Positions 48,161 to 56,613 of a stretch of DNA of 64,000 nucleotides are shown piece after piece. Under the pieces are notes generated by a model. That model was not told the origin of the DNA. It was given only the letters and a program-made list of their open reading frames with translations, and searched no databases. A program made the position numbers and the translations under genes. How positions within the stretch are numbered: position 1 is the first letter of the stretch; every line of letters starts with the position of its first letter. The DNA lies in contig JAHBXG010000015.1 in NCBI GenBank assembly GCA_019636565.1, forward strand, positions 1 through 64,000, read 5' to 3'. This DNA comes from Phycisphaeraceae bacterium (GTDB lineage: Bacteria; Planctomycetota; Phycisphaerae; Phycisphaerales; UBA1924).

Positions 48161-50398
48161 ATGGATCGAATGAAGCTTGGTTTGCTGATGGTGGCCGCGG
48201 CGGGTGCTGCGAGCACGGTGGCGTTTGCGGACGAGACGGATCGGCTGCTTGATCAGAATGCGCCGACAAAGGTGATGATCGACGACGTCGACTCGTTCGT
48301 TCGTCAGCGGGGCGACACGTTCGGCGATCGTGCCGTCAACATCATCGTGTACAACGGGTCTTCGACCTCGTTCACGCACAACAGATTCTCCCTGGGCACC
48401 TGCTCGCACATTTTGGAAGACATCAATTTGGAGCCGGGGCCGTACGGCGCCTCGTTCGTCGGCACGCGCACGCTCACGGGCATGGAGTATTCCTACGGCC
48501 TGACCGGTTCGGCCGCGACGTGGGATATGCGCTTCTCGTTTTACCGCCAGAGCGACGCGAACTTCGCGGGCTTCGGCGGCAACGGCACGAGCATGGTCAA
48601 CCCGGCCGCGACGCCCTATTACGTCTTGACGATCACGGGCTTTGACACAAACATCTGCCCGGGCTTCACGCGGCGTTCGGGATTCTTTACGCTGCCCAGC
48701 ACCGTTGACATGCCCGCCGGCGACTCGTCGCTGTGGCTGGATGCGGCGTTCGTTGAGCCGGGCACTCCCGGCACGGCTCCCCTGACGAACACGAATCTGT
48801 TCCAGACCAACATCGCGGTGACGCGTACGTATTTCCTTGTCGGCAACAACACCGGCGCCCTGCTTGGCGCTCAGTACGTGGCCGGTACGTCGTACACGGT
48901 TGCCCAGCTCGATGCCGCGGGCAATCCGGCGTCACCCGGAAAATCGAACCCCGCGTACGGTCGCGATCTCAACTTCGATGGCGTGTGCAGCGGTCAATCG
49001 TGGGCCAACACTGCCGGCACCACGAACGAACTGCGGTACATCAACTCTCTGCAGTCCGGCACCACGCAGACCGTGGCGTACGTGTTCGGCCTCGTCGGTT
49101 CGGCCGATTCTCCGCCGGCACCGGCGGCAACCAGCCTGAACAGCGGCAACGGCTTCTTGTCGGATGGCATCGTGCAGGTTGGCGGCACCCTGACAACGGG
49201 CGCTCCGATGAAGTGGTACAAGTTCAACACGAAGTTCGAGATCTCGTACGCCGAGACGACCTTCCTGGACATCGACACCGAAGGGTCCGATGTGCCCACG
49301 GCGTTTGCGATCTTCGACACCAATTCGCTGGTATTCAACGTGTCCGAAGGCCGCGGCAGCGGTCCGGAGCCGGTCCGTCCGTCGGCGCTGGACAACCAGG
49401 TCATCTCGTACGGCGTTGCGCGTCGGCCGGGTGTTGGTGACGGACTCCAGTACGCGGGTCAGGAAGGCATTCTGCCTGCCGGCCAATGGTACATGGCCGT
49501 TGCTATCGCGGGATCGGGCTTCGGCGATGGCTGGGCGGTCGGTCCGGCCGACCCAGTTGTTCCGGTGAGCTATTCGTTGAACTTCAACGGCAACAATCAG
49601 AAGACCATCCCCGCGGGTCCGGCGGTTTCGCCGGCTCTGGCGTCGGGTGCAGACCTCGGCATCCTGCTCGGTGGTACGCAGACGACCCCGGCCCAGTCGG
49701 TTCGTCCTCGCACCGCGGGCTTCATCCGCTTCTCGCTGACCAACCCGCTCCCCACGACGGGCCAGTTCAACACCAGCGACAGCACCCCGTTGTCTGATGT
49801 CACCTATATGGACATCACGCAGCCGGGCTCGTCGACAGTCGGTGAGTGGAACTTCTGCCTCTACAACAACAACGGCCTCTATGCCAACGGCACCAGCATC
49901 AGCTACGCCGGTGCCGGGTACAACAACAACAACGGTGGCGGCGATGGTGCTTACGGTTGCGGCGGCACCTTCGCGCAGCTCTCGTACGGCACGGCGGCCA
50001 GCCGCGGCCAGACCCCGCTTGATCCTGATCAGACCTCTCTGGGCAAGCCTCTGAACAATCAGAATGGCAGCACCCTGAACGGCGATCAGTACTACCTCGC
50101 GGTGACGATGGGCACGGCTCTCTTCGCCAACGAGCGGTGGGGCGCCCGCAGCACCCGCGGCAGCAACCTGACGGCGGTGATCTCGATCGACACCGACAAC
50201 CGTGGCCCGAACGGCGGTTGCCCGGCTGACTTCAACGGCGACGGCGGCGTTGACGACACCGACTTCGTGTACTTCGCGAAGTACTACAACGATCTGATCA
50301 ACCCGGCCGGCGATATCGACGGCTCGTTCGACGGCTTCACCGACGATGGCGATTTCGCTGTCTTCGCGGCGGCCTACGACCAGTTGGTCTGCTTCTGA
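48161..50398 (+). CDS. Secreted paralogue C with dockerin-like tail
   Basis: A 745-residue protein, third of the tandem set. The signal peptide MKLGLLMVAAAGAASTVAFA (after MDR) is almost the same as in paralogue B. The body shows the same landmarks (GFDTNICPGF, VPTAFAIFDTNSLVFNVSEG, KWYKFNTKF) and the tail is CPADFNGDGGVDDTDFVYF plus DGFTDDGDFAVF, ending LVCF. AAGGAG lies eight bases before the ATG. Differences from A and B cluster in the N-terminal two thirds, as expected for divergence with later homogenisation of the 3' part. Confidence 0.85.
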   Translation: MDRMKLGLLMVAAAGAASTVAFADETDRLLDQNAPTKVMIDDVDSFVRQRGDTFGDRAVNIIVYNGSSTSFTHNRFSLGTCSHILEDINLEPGPYGASFVGTRTLTGMEYSYGLTGSAATWDMRFSFYRQSDANFAGFGGNGTSMVNPAATPYYVLTITGFDTNICPGFTRRSGFFTLPSTVDMPAGDSSLWLDAAFVEPGTPGTAPLTNTNLFQTNIAVTRTYFLVGNNTGALLGAQYVAGTSYTVAQLDAAGNPASPGKSNPAYGRDLNFDGVCSGQSWANTAGTTNELRYINSLQSGTTQTVAYVFGLVGSADSPPAPAATSLNSGNGFLSDGIVQVGGTLTTGAPMKWYKFNTKFEISYAETTFLDIDTEGSDVPTAFAIFDTNSLVFNVSEGRGSGPEPVRPSALDNQVISYGVARRPGVGDGLQYAGQEGILPAGQWYMAVAIAGSGFGDGWAVGPADPVVPVSYSLNFNGNNQKTIPAGPAVSPALASGADLGILLGGTQTTPAQSVRPRTAGFIRFSLTNPLPTTGQFNTSDSTPLSDVTYMDITQPGSSTVGEWNFCLYNNNGLYANGTSISYAGAGYNNNNGGGDGAYGCGGTFAQLSYGTAASRGQTPLDPDQTSLGKPLNNQNGSTLNGDQYYLAVTMGTALFANERWGARSTRGSNLTAVISIDTDNRGPNGGCPADFNGDGGVDDTDFVYFAKYYNDLINPAGDIDGSFDGFTDDGDFAVFAAAYDQLVCF

Positions 50399-50427
50399 TC
50401 TGACTTGATCCAAAGGGTTTTTGCGCG

Positions 50428-50465
50428 AAAGGGGGCTCCCGTAGGGGGGGCCCCTTTTCTTTTTC
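50428..50465 (+). terminator. Rho-independent terminator
   Basis: AAAGGGGG and GGCCCCTTT arms form a G/C-rich hairpin followed by TCTTTTT, after paralogue C. Exact pairing is ambiguous because of G runs. Confidence 0.7.
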
Positions 50466-50500
50466 AGAAGCAATCACAGCGCGCGATACTCTGGTGCGAG

Positions 50501-51322
50501 ATGGGCAGTGTGGAATCAGCACCGGAAGGCAAAGACGCGCCGGAAGCAAGACGCGCCCGGCGGGTGGCGGCACGCGCCTGGCTTGGGGTTGAGCGAGTAG
50601 CGAGAACAACCGGTCGGATGGCGCGTGGCCGGCACGGCTCGCGGGCGATGCTCGGGGTGTGGCTTATCGGCGCCGCTTTCTTCGGCGGGGCGGTCGTCTA
50701 CGGCTTGACGCTTCGCGCGCCATCGTGGTTTCAAAGCGGATCCGGGAACGCTTCCGAGTTGCGGCGGGTTGCGCAGCGGCTGGAGAACCGGCTGATCACC
50801 GAGGCCTATCGGTTTCGGGGCGCGCCGGGCATCGGGCCCGGCGGGATACGCAAGACTGGCGAGGACTGGCGGGTGCGAGTGACCGAGGAAGAGGCAACGG
50901 CGTGGCTGGCGGTCAAGTTGGGAGAGTGGCTCGCCAATCGCGACCCACCCTCGCGCGTGCCGCCGAGTGTGAGCGAGTTGCAGGCGCACTTTGCGAACGG
51001 GCGGGCCTGGGTGGCGGGGCGCCTGGACGACAGTGTGTACACGGTGTCGACCGGACTTCGCGCCGAAGCGGATGGTTTATGGCTGTCTGGTGTTCGCGCG
51101 GGCGTAGGGAGTTTGTCGATGCCGGTATCGTGGGGGGGGATGAATCTGGTTGGAATGAAGGGGACCGGCGGCGACGAATGGCTGTGGCGGGTCGCAACCG
51201 GACGAGAACCACTTCTGGCTGGCGGCACGATTCGCCTCGAGGACGGGCGGCGCGTGCGAATAGTCGGAGCACGGATCTTGCCCGGGGCCGTGGAGGTGGA
51301 CTGCCGAACGGAAGTGCCGTGA
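50501..51322 (+). CDS. Single-pass membrane protein of unknown function
   Basis: A 273-residue protein with a basic cytoplasmic N-terminus of about 50 residues, one membrane segment (AMLGVWLIGAAFFGGAVVYGL) and an extracytoplasmic beta-rich part (TGEDWRVRVTEEEATAWLAV, then LWLSGVRAGVGSL). No family was recognised. The stop overlaps an in-frame GTG of the glycosyltransferase gene, so the two are probably translated together and may work in the same surface-polysaccharide or envelope process. Confidence 0.72.
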   Translation: MGSVESAPEGKDAPEARRARRVAARAWLGVERVARTTGRMARGRHGSRAMLGVWLIGAAFFGGAVVYGLTLRAPSWFQSGSGNASELRRVAQRLENRLITEAYRFRGAPGIGPGGIRKTGEDWRVRVTEEEATAWLAVKLGEWLANRDPPSRVPPSVSELQAHFANGRAWVAGRLDDSVYTVSTGLRAEADGLWLSGVRAGVGSLSMPVSWGGMNLVGMKGTGGDEWLWRVATGREPLLAGGTIRLEDGRRVRIVGARILPGAVEVDCRTEVP

Positions 51323-51363
51323 GGGGATCAAGGGCGGCACGAGTTCGGGCCGACAAGGAGAGC

Positions 51364-52902
51364 ATGGACCGACCGGCCGTGCTCATCATTCTTCCGTGCG
51401 GCTTGGCGGTGGGGGGGGTGACCAGTTGGGCGGTGCGACTGGCAAACGGGCTTTGCGAGAGATACGGCGGCGGTCGGCGAGTGGGGCTGGTGCTCCATCG
51501 GACGACCCCTGGATCGGCAGCGATGGCGGCGGGTTTTCATGCCGGGTTGCGGGTGTTCGACCTGAGCGCGGCGACGCCGGTTGAGAGTGCGAACGGCGAT
51601 GTTGGCGAGTTGGCCAAGGCGTATCGCGACGTCGTTCTGCAGGTTGGAGGGAGCGCGGTTCTGCTGCCGAGCCTTTTGGGCGATTGCTACGGCGCATGCG
51701 CGGCGCTGACGTCGGACGCGTCGCTCGATGTGCGGTTGATCGGGTGGGCGCACAGCGAGAACGGGTATGACGCGAGGGTTCTGGAGCACTATGCACCGGC
51801 GCTATCGCTGGCAGGGGCCGTGAGCGAGCGGCTCGCGAACGAAGTGCGCAGGCGATGGGTGGGGCGCGAAGCGGATGTGAAGTGGATACCCACAGGAGTC
51901 GAGAGCGGGGGCGAGCGGATCTCACTGGGACCAAGGCGCACCGTTGTGTACACCGGGCGAATGGACGAGGGAGTGAAGCGTGTTGGCGCGCTGGTGCACA
52001 TGTCGGACACGCTGGCGAGACGCAGTGTGCCGCATGAACTTCGGATTGTGGGTGACGGACCCGCGGGCGCAGCGATAGACCGCCTGATCGAAGAACGAAA
52101 GCCCGACCGGACGCGGCGGCTGGAGCGGGTCGCGAACGCCAGCCCGTCCGAAATCCGGAAACTTCTGCGCGAGAGCGAATTCTTTGTGCTGCCGTCGCGA
52201 TTCGAGGGGCTCAGCATCTCGATGCTGGAGGCGATGAGCGAGGGGTGCTGCTGCGTGGTGACAGCAGAAAACTCCGGGGCACGCGAGGCGATCGCGGACG
52301 GCGAGAGCGGGATTCTGCTTGCCACGACGGCGGACGCGACGGCGGAAAGGGCCGGGGAAGACCTGGCGCAAGCGATTGTTGCTATTCCGCGTGAGCGGGC
52401 AAAGGAAATCGGGGATCGGGCGCGAATTGTGGCGTCGACGCGATTCAGCCTTGCGGCGCAAGTGCGCGCGGTCTCGGACGTGATTGACGAGGCTGCGATG
52501 AATCCTGCAAGACGCTGGCCGCGCGACCGCGAAGCAGCGTTTACGGCGAGGCCCGGCACGATCGGGAGCGGGACTGTGCCGCGGGACGCGGACGTGCGGC
52601 TGAGGCTTGTGATGGACGGCCTGCGGGGGCGGAGCGTCGCGGTTCACGGGACAGGGCGGCACAGCGTGGAACTGATGCACGTGCTCGGTGAGTATGCACT
52701 CGAGATTCGCGCCTTTGTCGACGACGACCCGGCGCGCCAGGGCGGGGCGTTCATGGGCAAGCCGGTGGTGGCACCAGGAGTGCTCGCGCGGATCGGCGCG
52801 ACAGACGTGGTGATCTCATCACATCTGCACCAGGAAGCAATTTGGGCGAAACGCGACGAATACGAACGCGCGGGCGTTCGTGTCCATCGGCTTTATGCGT
52901 GA
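51364..52902 (+). CDS. GT4-type glycosyltransferase with extra C-terminal domain
   Basis: A 512-residue enzyme of the GT-B fold that transfers a sugar from a nucleotide donor. The N-terminal domain shows LILPCGLAVGGVTSWAVRLA. The C-terminal Rossmann half has TVVYTGRMDEGVKR, FVLPSRFEGLSISMLEAMSEG with the EX7E motif, and NSGAREAI. About 100 extra residues at the end (RSVAVHGTGRHSVELMHVLG, AFVDDDPARQG) form a Rossmann-like sugar-binding or sugar-modifying unit. ATG 51364 follows AAGGAG closely; GTG 51319 overlapping the upstream stop is the alternative. Acceptor unknown. Confidence 0.87.
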   Translation: MDRPAVLIILPCGLAVGGVTSWAVRLANGLCERYGGGRRVGLVLHRTTPGSAAMAAGFHAGLRVFDLSAATPVESANGDVGELAKAYRDVVLQVGGSAVLLPSLLGDCYGACAALTSDASLDVRLIGWAHSENGYDARVLEHYAPALSLAGAVSERLANEVRRRWVGREADVKWIPTGVESGGERISLGPRRTVVYTGRMDEGVKRVGALVHMSDTLARRSVPHELRIVGDGPAGAAIDRLIEERKPDRTRRLERVANASPSEIRKLLRESEFFVLPSRFEGLSISMLEAMSEGCCCVVTAENSGAREAIADGESGILLATTADATAERAGEDLAQAIVAIPRERAKEIGDRARIVASTRFSLAAQVRAVSDVIDEAAMNPARRWPRDREAAFTARPGTIGSGTVPRDADVRLRLVMDGLRGRSVAVHGTGRHSVELMHVLGEYALEIRAFVDDDPARQGGAFMGKPVVAPGVLARIGATDVVISSHLHQEAIWAKRDEYERAGVRVHRLYA

Positions 52903-52915
52903 TATCCGCGGCGCG

Positions 52916-53335
52916 TCAGGGGCAGACGAGCGCGTTGTAGGCGGGAACGAAGAGAACAAAGTCGGCATCGTCAACCAGGTTGTCCGCGTTGAGATCGCAG
53001 ATGGGGTTGGCGGGCGGAATGACGAGTTCGTTGTAAGAGATGATGAAGATCTGGAAGTCGAGATCATCGACGAGGCCGTCACCGTTGAAATCAGCGGGGC
53101 AATTGCCGACGGTCCACCAGAAGCCGGCGCCGTGGGAGTAGCTGCCGCCGGTCGCGAGGGGCGGAGCAAACGCGCCGGCCTCACCGATAGTTCCGCTGAG
53201 CGTGTAGTTTCCACCGGAAGCATTCTGGCCTCCGCCGCCAGCGATGACGGAAGACTTGATGGCGTACTGGGCGGATGCGGCCGAAGCGATGAGGCAAAGC
53301 CCGGCTGCAAAAACGGCGAAACGAGTCGTGAGCAT
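52916..53335 (-). CDS. Short secreted protein with dockerin-like tail
   Basis: A 139-residue exported protein. The signal peptide is about residues 1-22 (RFAVFAAGLCLIASAASA). The short mature part (VIAGGGGQNASGGNYTLSGT) resembles beta-sandwich segments seen at the start of many planctomycete secreted proteins. It is followed by two dockerin-like units (CPADFNGDGLVDDLDFQIF and CDLNADNLVDDADFVLF) ending VCP, so half the protein is the tail module. GGAGG sits six bases before the ATG at 53335. Confidence 0.82.
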   Translation of the reverse strand: MLTTRFAVFAAGLCLIASAASAQYAIKSSVIAGGGGQNASGGNYTLSGTIGEAGAFAPPLATGGSYSHGAGFWWTVGNCPADFNGDGLVDDLDFQIFIISYNELVIPPANPICDLNADNLVDDADFVLFVPAYNALVCP

Positions 53336-53716
53336 GAGAACCTCCAGTACTACACAGGCGAGAAATCGGAGCAAACCCGCAATCCAGTGCGACTCCCGCC
53401 GAAGCCAAGGCTAACGAAAGCATGCGGAATTGCCAAGCAGAATTTGAGGCATCGCTGGGGATGCGCCGAGATCGGTCCACCCACGGCGTGGTCCGATAAT
53501 AATACAAAGCAGTACTTGCGGGCTGACGGGAGCCATGCTTGAAGGCAAAAAGAAAGGTCTAGTCAGGGGGGGCAATCAATCCCGCCGCCCCCCCTGAATA
53601 GACCGCCACCCTATGTGTCATGCGCAGAATCCGGGGCGAGCCCTTGGTTGAATATGAAAAACTAGTGGGAATTTTTCGACTGGAATCCGGACCGACGAAT
53701 TCGGTACTGTTTACGC
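53336..53716. other. Divergent intergenic region with long inverted repeat
   Basis: A 381-base gap between two divergent genes, holding the hairpin at 53556-53604. The sigma-factor start at 53717 has no visible ribosome site. Confidence 0.5.
53556..53604 (-). terminator. Long G/C-run hairpin, terminator- or attenuator-like
   Basis: GGTCTA-GT-CAGGGGGGG pairs with CCCCCCCTG-AA-TAGACC around a 15-base loop. On the minus strand it is followed by TTTCTTTTT. It lies upstream of the 53335 gene, so it may stop transcripts before that gene. Confidence 0.6.
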
Positions 53717-54271
53717 ATGTTGGGGGACGCCGAACATCAGGAAGCAGGGAACGGCTTGCCGGTGGAGGCGACGGCGTTGTATCGAGACCTGCGCCGGCTT
53801 GCCGCGGGGCTCTTGAATAGTGAGCAGGCCGGGCACACGCTGCAACCGACGGCGCTGGTGCACGAGGCGTTTTTGCGGCTGGTGGAGGAATCGTCCGGGT
53901 CGGCGGGGGCGATGAATTCGTTGAGCGCGATGGGTATCGCGATGCGGGTGATGCGTCATGTGCTCGTGGATCACGCGCGGAAGCAGAAGGCGGAAAAGCG
54001 CGGCGGCGGGCGGGCGCGGTCGCTGGAAGGCGTGGACGAACCCGGCGAGGCCGAATCGCTTCCGCTGATTGACATTCTGGTGCTCAACGAAGCGCTCGAT
54101 CGGTATGAGCAGCTTGATCCGCGCGGGGCGCAGGTTGTTCAACTGCGATTCTTTGCGGGAATGACGGTGGCCGAAGTGGCGACCGTGCTCGGAATCGGAA
54201 TATCGACGGCCGAGGAGGAATGGAGAGTGGCGAGGGCGTGGCTGGCGAAGGAACTCAGAGCTTCGGAGTAG
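53717..54271 (+). CDS. ECF sigma factor of the planctomycete kinase-linked group
   Basis: A 184-residue sigma-70 family factor. Region 2 starts ALYRDLRRLAAGLLNSE, followed by LQPTALVHEAFLRLVEE (the QPTALVHEAYLRL pattern typical of this ECF group) and MRHVLVDHARKQKAEKRGG. Region 4 is VQLRFFAGMTVAEVATVLG and EEEWRVARAWLAKEL. In this group no anti-sigma gene follows; instead a Ser/Thr kinase gene starts four bases after the stop, which is a known planctomycete arrangement. The kinase may control sigma activity by phosphorylation (inferred). No ribosome site is visible. Confidence 0.92.
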   Translation: MLGDAEHQEAGNGLPVEATALYRDLRRLAAGLLNSEQAGHTLQPTALVHEAFLRLVEESSGSAGAMNSLSAMGIAMRVMRHVLVDHARKQKAEKRGGGRARSLEGVDEPGEAESLPLIDILVLNEALDRYEQLDPRGAQVVQLRFFAGMTVAEVATVLGIGISTAEEEWRVARAWLAKELRASE

Positions 54272-54275
54272 ACTC

Positions 54276-56579
54276 ATGTCGGAGCGCGGCATGACGCCGG
54301 AGCGGTGGGCAATCGTCAAGGGGATCTTTGCGTCGGCGCGGCGGGTGCCGGCCCGGGATCGGCCGGCGATCGTGGCAAGTCTGTGTGACGGCGACGTAGA
54401 AATGCGAGCGCAGGTGGACGCGCTGCTGGCGCACGAGAACGAGATGCCGGAACTGGAGACGCCCTCGCGCTTGCTGGGGCTGCCGCAGACGGACGGAGAA
54501 CGGGCGGCGGACGGGTCGGGGTCGGCCGCGGTTCCGCCGCGGGTCGGAAGCTACACGGTTCTTCGTCTGTTGGGCGCCGGAAGGTTCGGATCGGTGTACG
54601 AAGCGGTGCAGCCCAAGACCAAACGAGTGGTGGCGCTCAAGGTACTGCGGCTTGGGCGCACGGGCGCGAAAGCGTTGCAGCGGTTCGAGTTCGAGGCGAG
54701 GGCGCTGGCGCGTTTGTCGCACCCTGGGATCGCGCAGATTTACGAGGCGGGGATCGACACAGAATCGGGGGAGGCGCGGCCGTTTCTGGCGATGGAGCTG
54801 GTGAGCGGGGTTGGAATCACAACGTATGCGAAGCGGGAGCGGCTGGGTCCGCGGGCGGTCGCGGGGCTGGTGATTTCGGTGTGCGACGCGGCACAGCACG
54901 CGCATGAGCGTGGGATCGTGCACCTGGATCTAAAGCCGGAGAACATCGTGGTATCGGACGCGGGCCATCCGAAGATTGTGGACTTTGGGGTGGCGATGGT
55001 GAGCGATTCGGCGGAGGCGAGCGACGGCAAGCCCGCCGAGCGCGGGGGGACGATTCCCTACATGAGCCCGGAGCAGTTGACAGGAAGTATCGAAGAGATT
55101 GATCTGGGTTCGGACGTTTATGCGCTGGGGGTGCTGCTCTACGAGTTGGTCGAGGGCAAATTGCCCCGAGAGATTGCGGGGGGCAGCTATCTGGAGGCGA
55201 TGCTGAGGGCGAAGTTGGGAAAGGGTGTGGGGACCGGGAACACAGCAGGTGTGCTGGGCGATGGGGATTTGCGGGCGATCGTGCTGCGTGCGACCGCGCT
55301 GGCGCATTCAGAGCGGTATCCATCGGCGACGGAAATGGGGATGGACTTAAGGAGGTATCTCCAGTATCGCCCGGTGTCGGCGCGGAAATCGACGGCTTGG
55401 TACGTTGCGGGCAAGTTCATGCGGCGGCGTCGGGGCGCTTCGGCCGCGATCGCGGTGATCGCGCTCGGGCTGGTTGCGATGGTGGGCTGGAACGTGTGGT
55501 CGGGACAGCAGGCGCGGGCAGATGCGACGGTCGCGCGTGAGCTAGTCACGCTGGTGTTGAACGAGGAGGTCGCACGCATCGCCGATACGCAGGGAACGCA
55601 GGAGGCCAGGCGATCGTGGATTGAGCACGTACGCCCACGGGTCATGGAGCTGCTCAAGCGGCATCCGAAAGACGCGGGAATTGCGATGGCGGCGGCGCGT
55701 TTGCTCATTCTCGAGAGCGATGTCGAGCACGAATCGGCGGAGATCGACACGGCGCTGCGGCTTCGACTTGCGGCGCTAAAGCTGCGAAACGGGCCTGCGC
55801 TGGCCGGGCTCACAGACGAGCGCGTGATGATGGACTATTCGATCAACCTGGCGAAGGCCGGCGACATCTTTCTGGATCGCGGGAACATCGCAACCGGTCG
55901 CAGTTTCTACGAGCGTGCTCTCGCGATCGACCAAGAAGTCGCGGCGCGGCCGAACGCGAGCATCGAAGCCTTCGATAATCTGTCGTGGAGCTACGACCGG
56001 ATGCGGCGGTTCGCGGCGTCGGAGCAGGACAATCGGCGGCTCGCCGAGAAAAAGCTGGCGATCGCGATCGAGTTGATCGGGAAAGACCCACAGAGGGCGC
56101 TCTCGTGGTATGGAGCGGCGAGCGCGAAACTGGCTCTCGCGGACCTGTGCGAGGCGGGAGCACAGAGAGAAACCTATCTGACAGGAGCGCTCGCGGATGC
56201 ACAACAGGCGTATGCGCTAAACCCGGAGAGTCGATCGACGTATCGCGTGCTCATACAATCGCTGCGCCGGGTTGCCGAAACGATGGCCGGCGACAGGCCC
56301 GACCAGGCGACCCGCGATCTCGTCGCCGAAACCTTGGCGCTGGCGGATGCATTTCGGTATTCGGAACGCAGGGATATGACGCTGTGCAGCGCCGTGCTTC
56401 AGGCCAGGATGGCGGCGGCGGAGATATTACTGAAATGGGGAGAGCGCGACGAAGCGATCGACCTGTCGCACAGGGTCGAAGCGATGCTCCCCGAATATGA
56501 GATCGCGCTGGCGGGGCGACCGGACGACGACGGCGTGCGGGAACGTTACCGCCAGCTGACAGATCTGCTAGCGCGGTGA
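54276..56579 (+). CDS. Membrane Ser/Thr protein kinase with HLD catalytic loop
   Basis: A 767-residue Hanks-type kinase. A short N-terminal region is followed by the kinase domain (about 90-350): Gly-rich loop LLGAGRFGSVYEA, lysine in VVALKVL, catalytic loop VHLDLKPENIVV, metal motif IVDFGVAM and the SPEQL activation-segment end. The loop has HLD where most members have HRD, so it is a non-RD kinase. One membrane segment follows (GASAAIAVIALGLVAMVGW), then an extracytoplasmic part rich in TPR-like helices (for example GNIATGRSFYERALAIDQEV). It is co-transcribed with the sigma gene. Confidence 0.92.
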   Translation: MSERGMTPERWAIVKGIFASARRVPARDRPAIVASLCDGDVEMRAQVDALLAHENEMPELETPSRLLGLPQTDGERAADGSGSAAVPPRVGSYTVLRLLGAGRFGSVYEAVQPKTKRVVALKVLRLGRTGAKALQRFEFEARALARLSHPGIAQIYEAGIDTESGEARPFLAMELVSGVGITTYAKRERLGPRAVAGLVISVCDAAQHAHERGIVHLDLKPENIVVSDAGHPKIVDFGVAMVSDSAEASDGKPAERGGTIPYMSPEQLTGSIEEIDLGSDVYALGVLLYELVEGKLPREIAGGSYLEAMLRAKLGKGVGTGNTAGVLGDGDLRAIVLRATALAHSERYPSATEMGMDLRRYLQYRPVSARKSTAWYVAGKFMRRRRGASAAIAVIALGLVAMVGWNVWSGQQARADATVARELVTLVLNEEVARIADTQGTQEARRSWIEHVRPRVMELLKRHPKDAGIAMAAARLLILESDVEHESAEIDTALRLRLAALKLRNGPALAGLTDERVMMDYSINLAKAGDIFLDRGNIATGRSFYERALAIDQEVAARPNASIEAFDNLSWSYDRMRRFAASEQDNRRLAEKKLAIAIELIGKDPQRALSWYGAASAKLALADLCEAGAQRETYLTGALADAQQAYALNPESRSTYRVLIQSLRRVAETMAGDRPDQATRDLVAETLALADAFRYSERRDMTLCSAVLQARMAAAEILLKWGERDEAIDLSHRVEAMLPEYEIALAGRPDDDGVRERYRQLTDLLAR

Positions 56580-56613
56580 TCCAGCAAAGTTACGCGGCGT
56601 TGCGGCCTTCTGG

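Noticed and set aside
41689..50473. Long minus-strand frames opposite the three paralogues (41689-43254, 46919-48001, 48932-50473)
   Set aside because: They resemble one another only because the sense genes are paralogous; composition is Arg/Val/Ala-rich and no start signals are seen.
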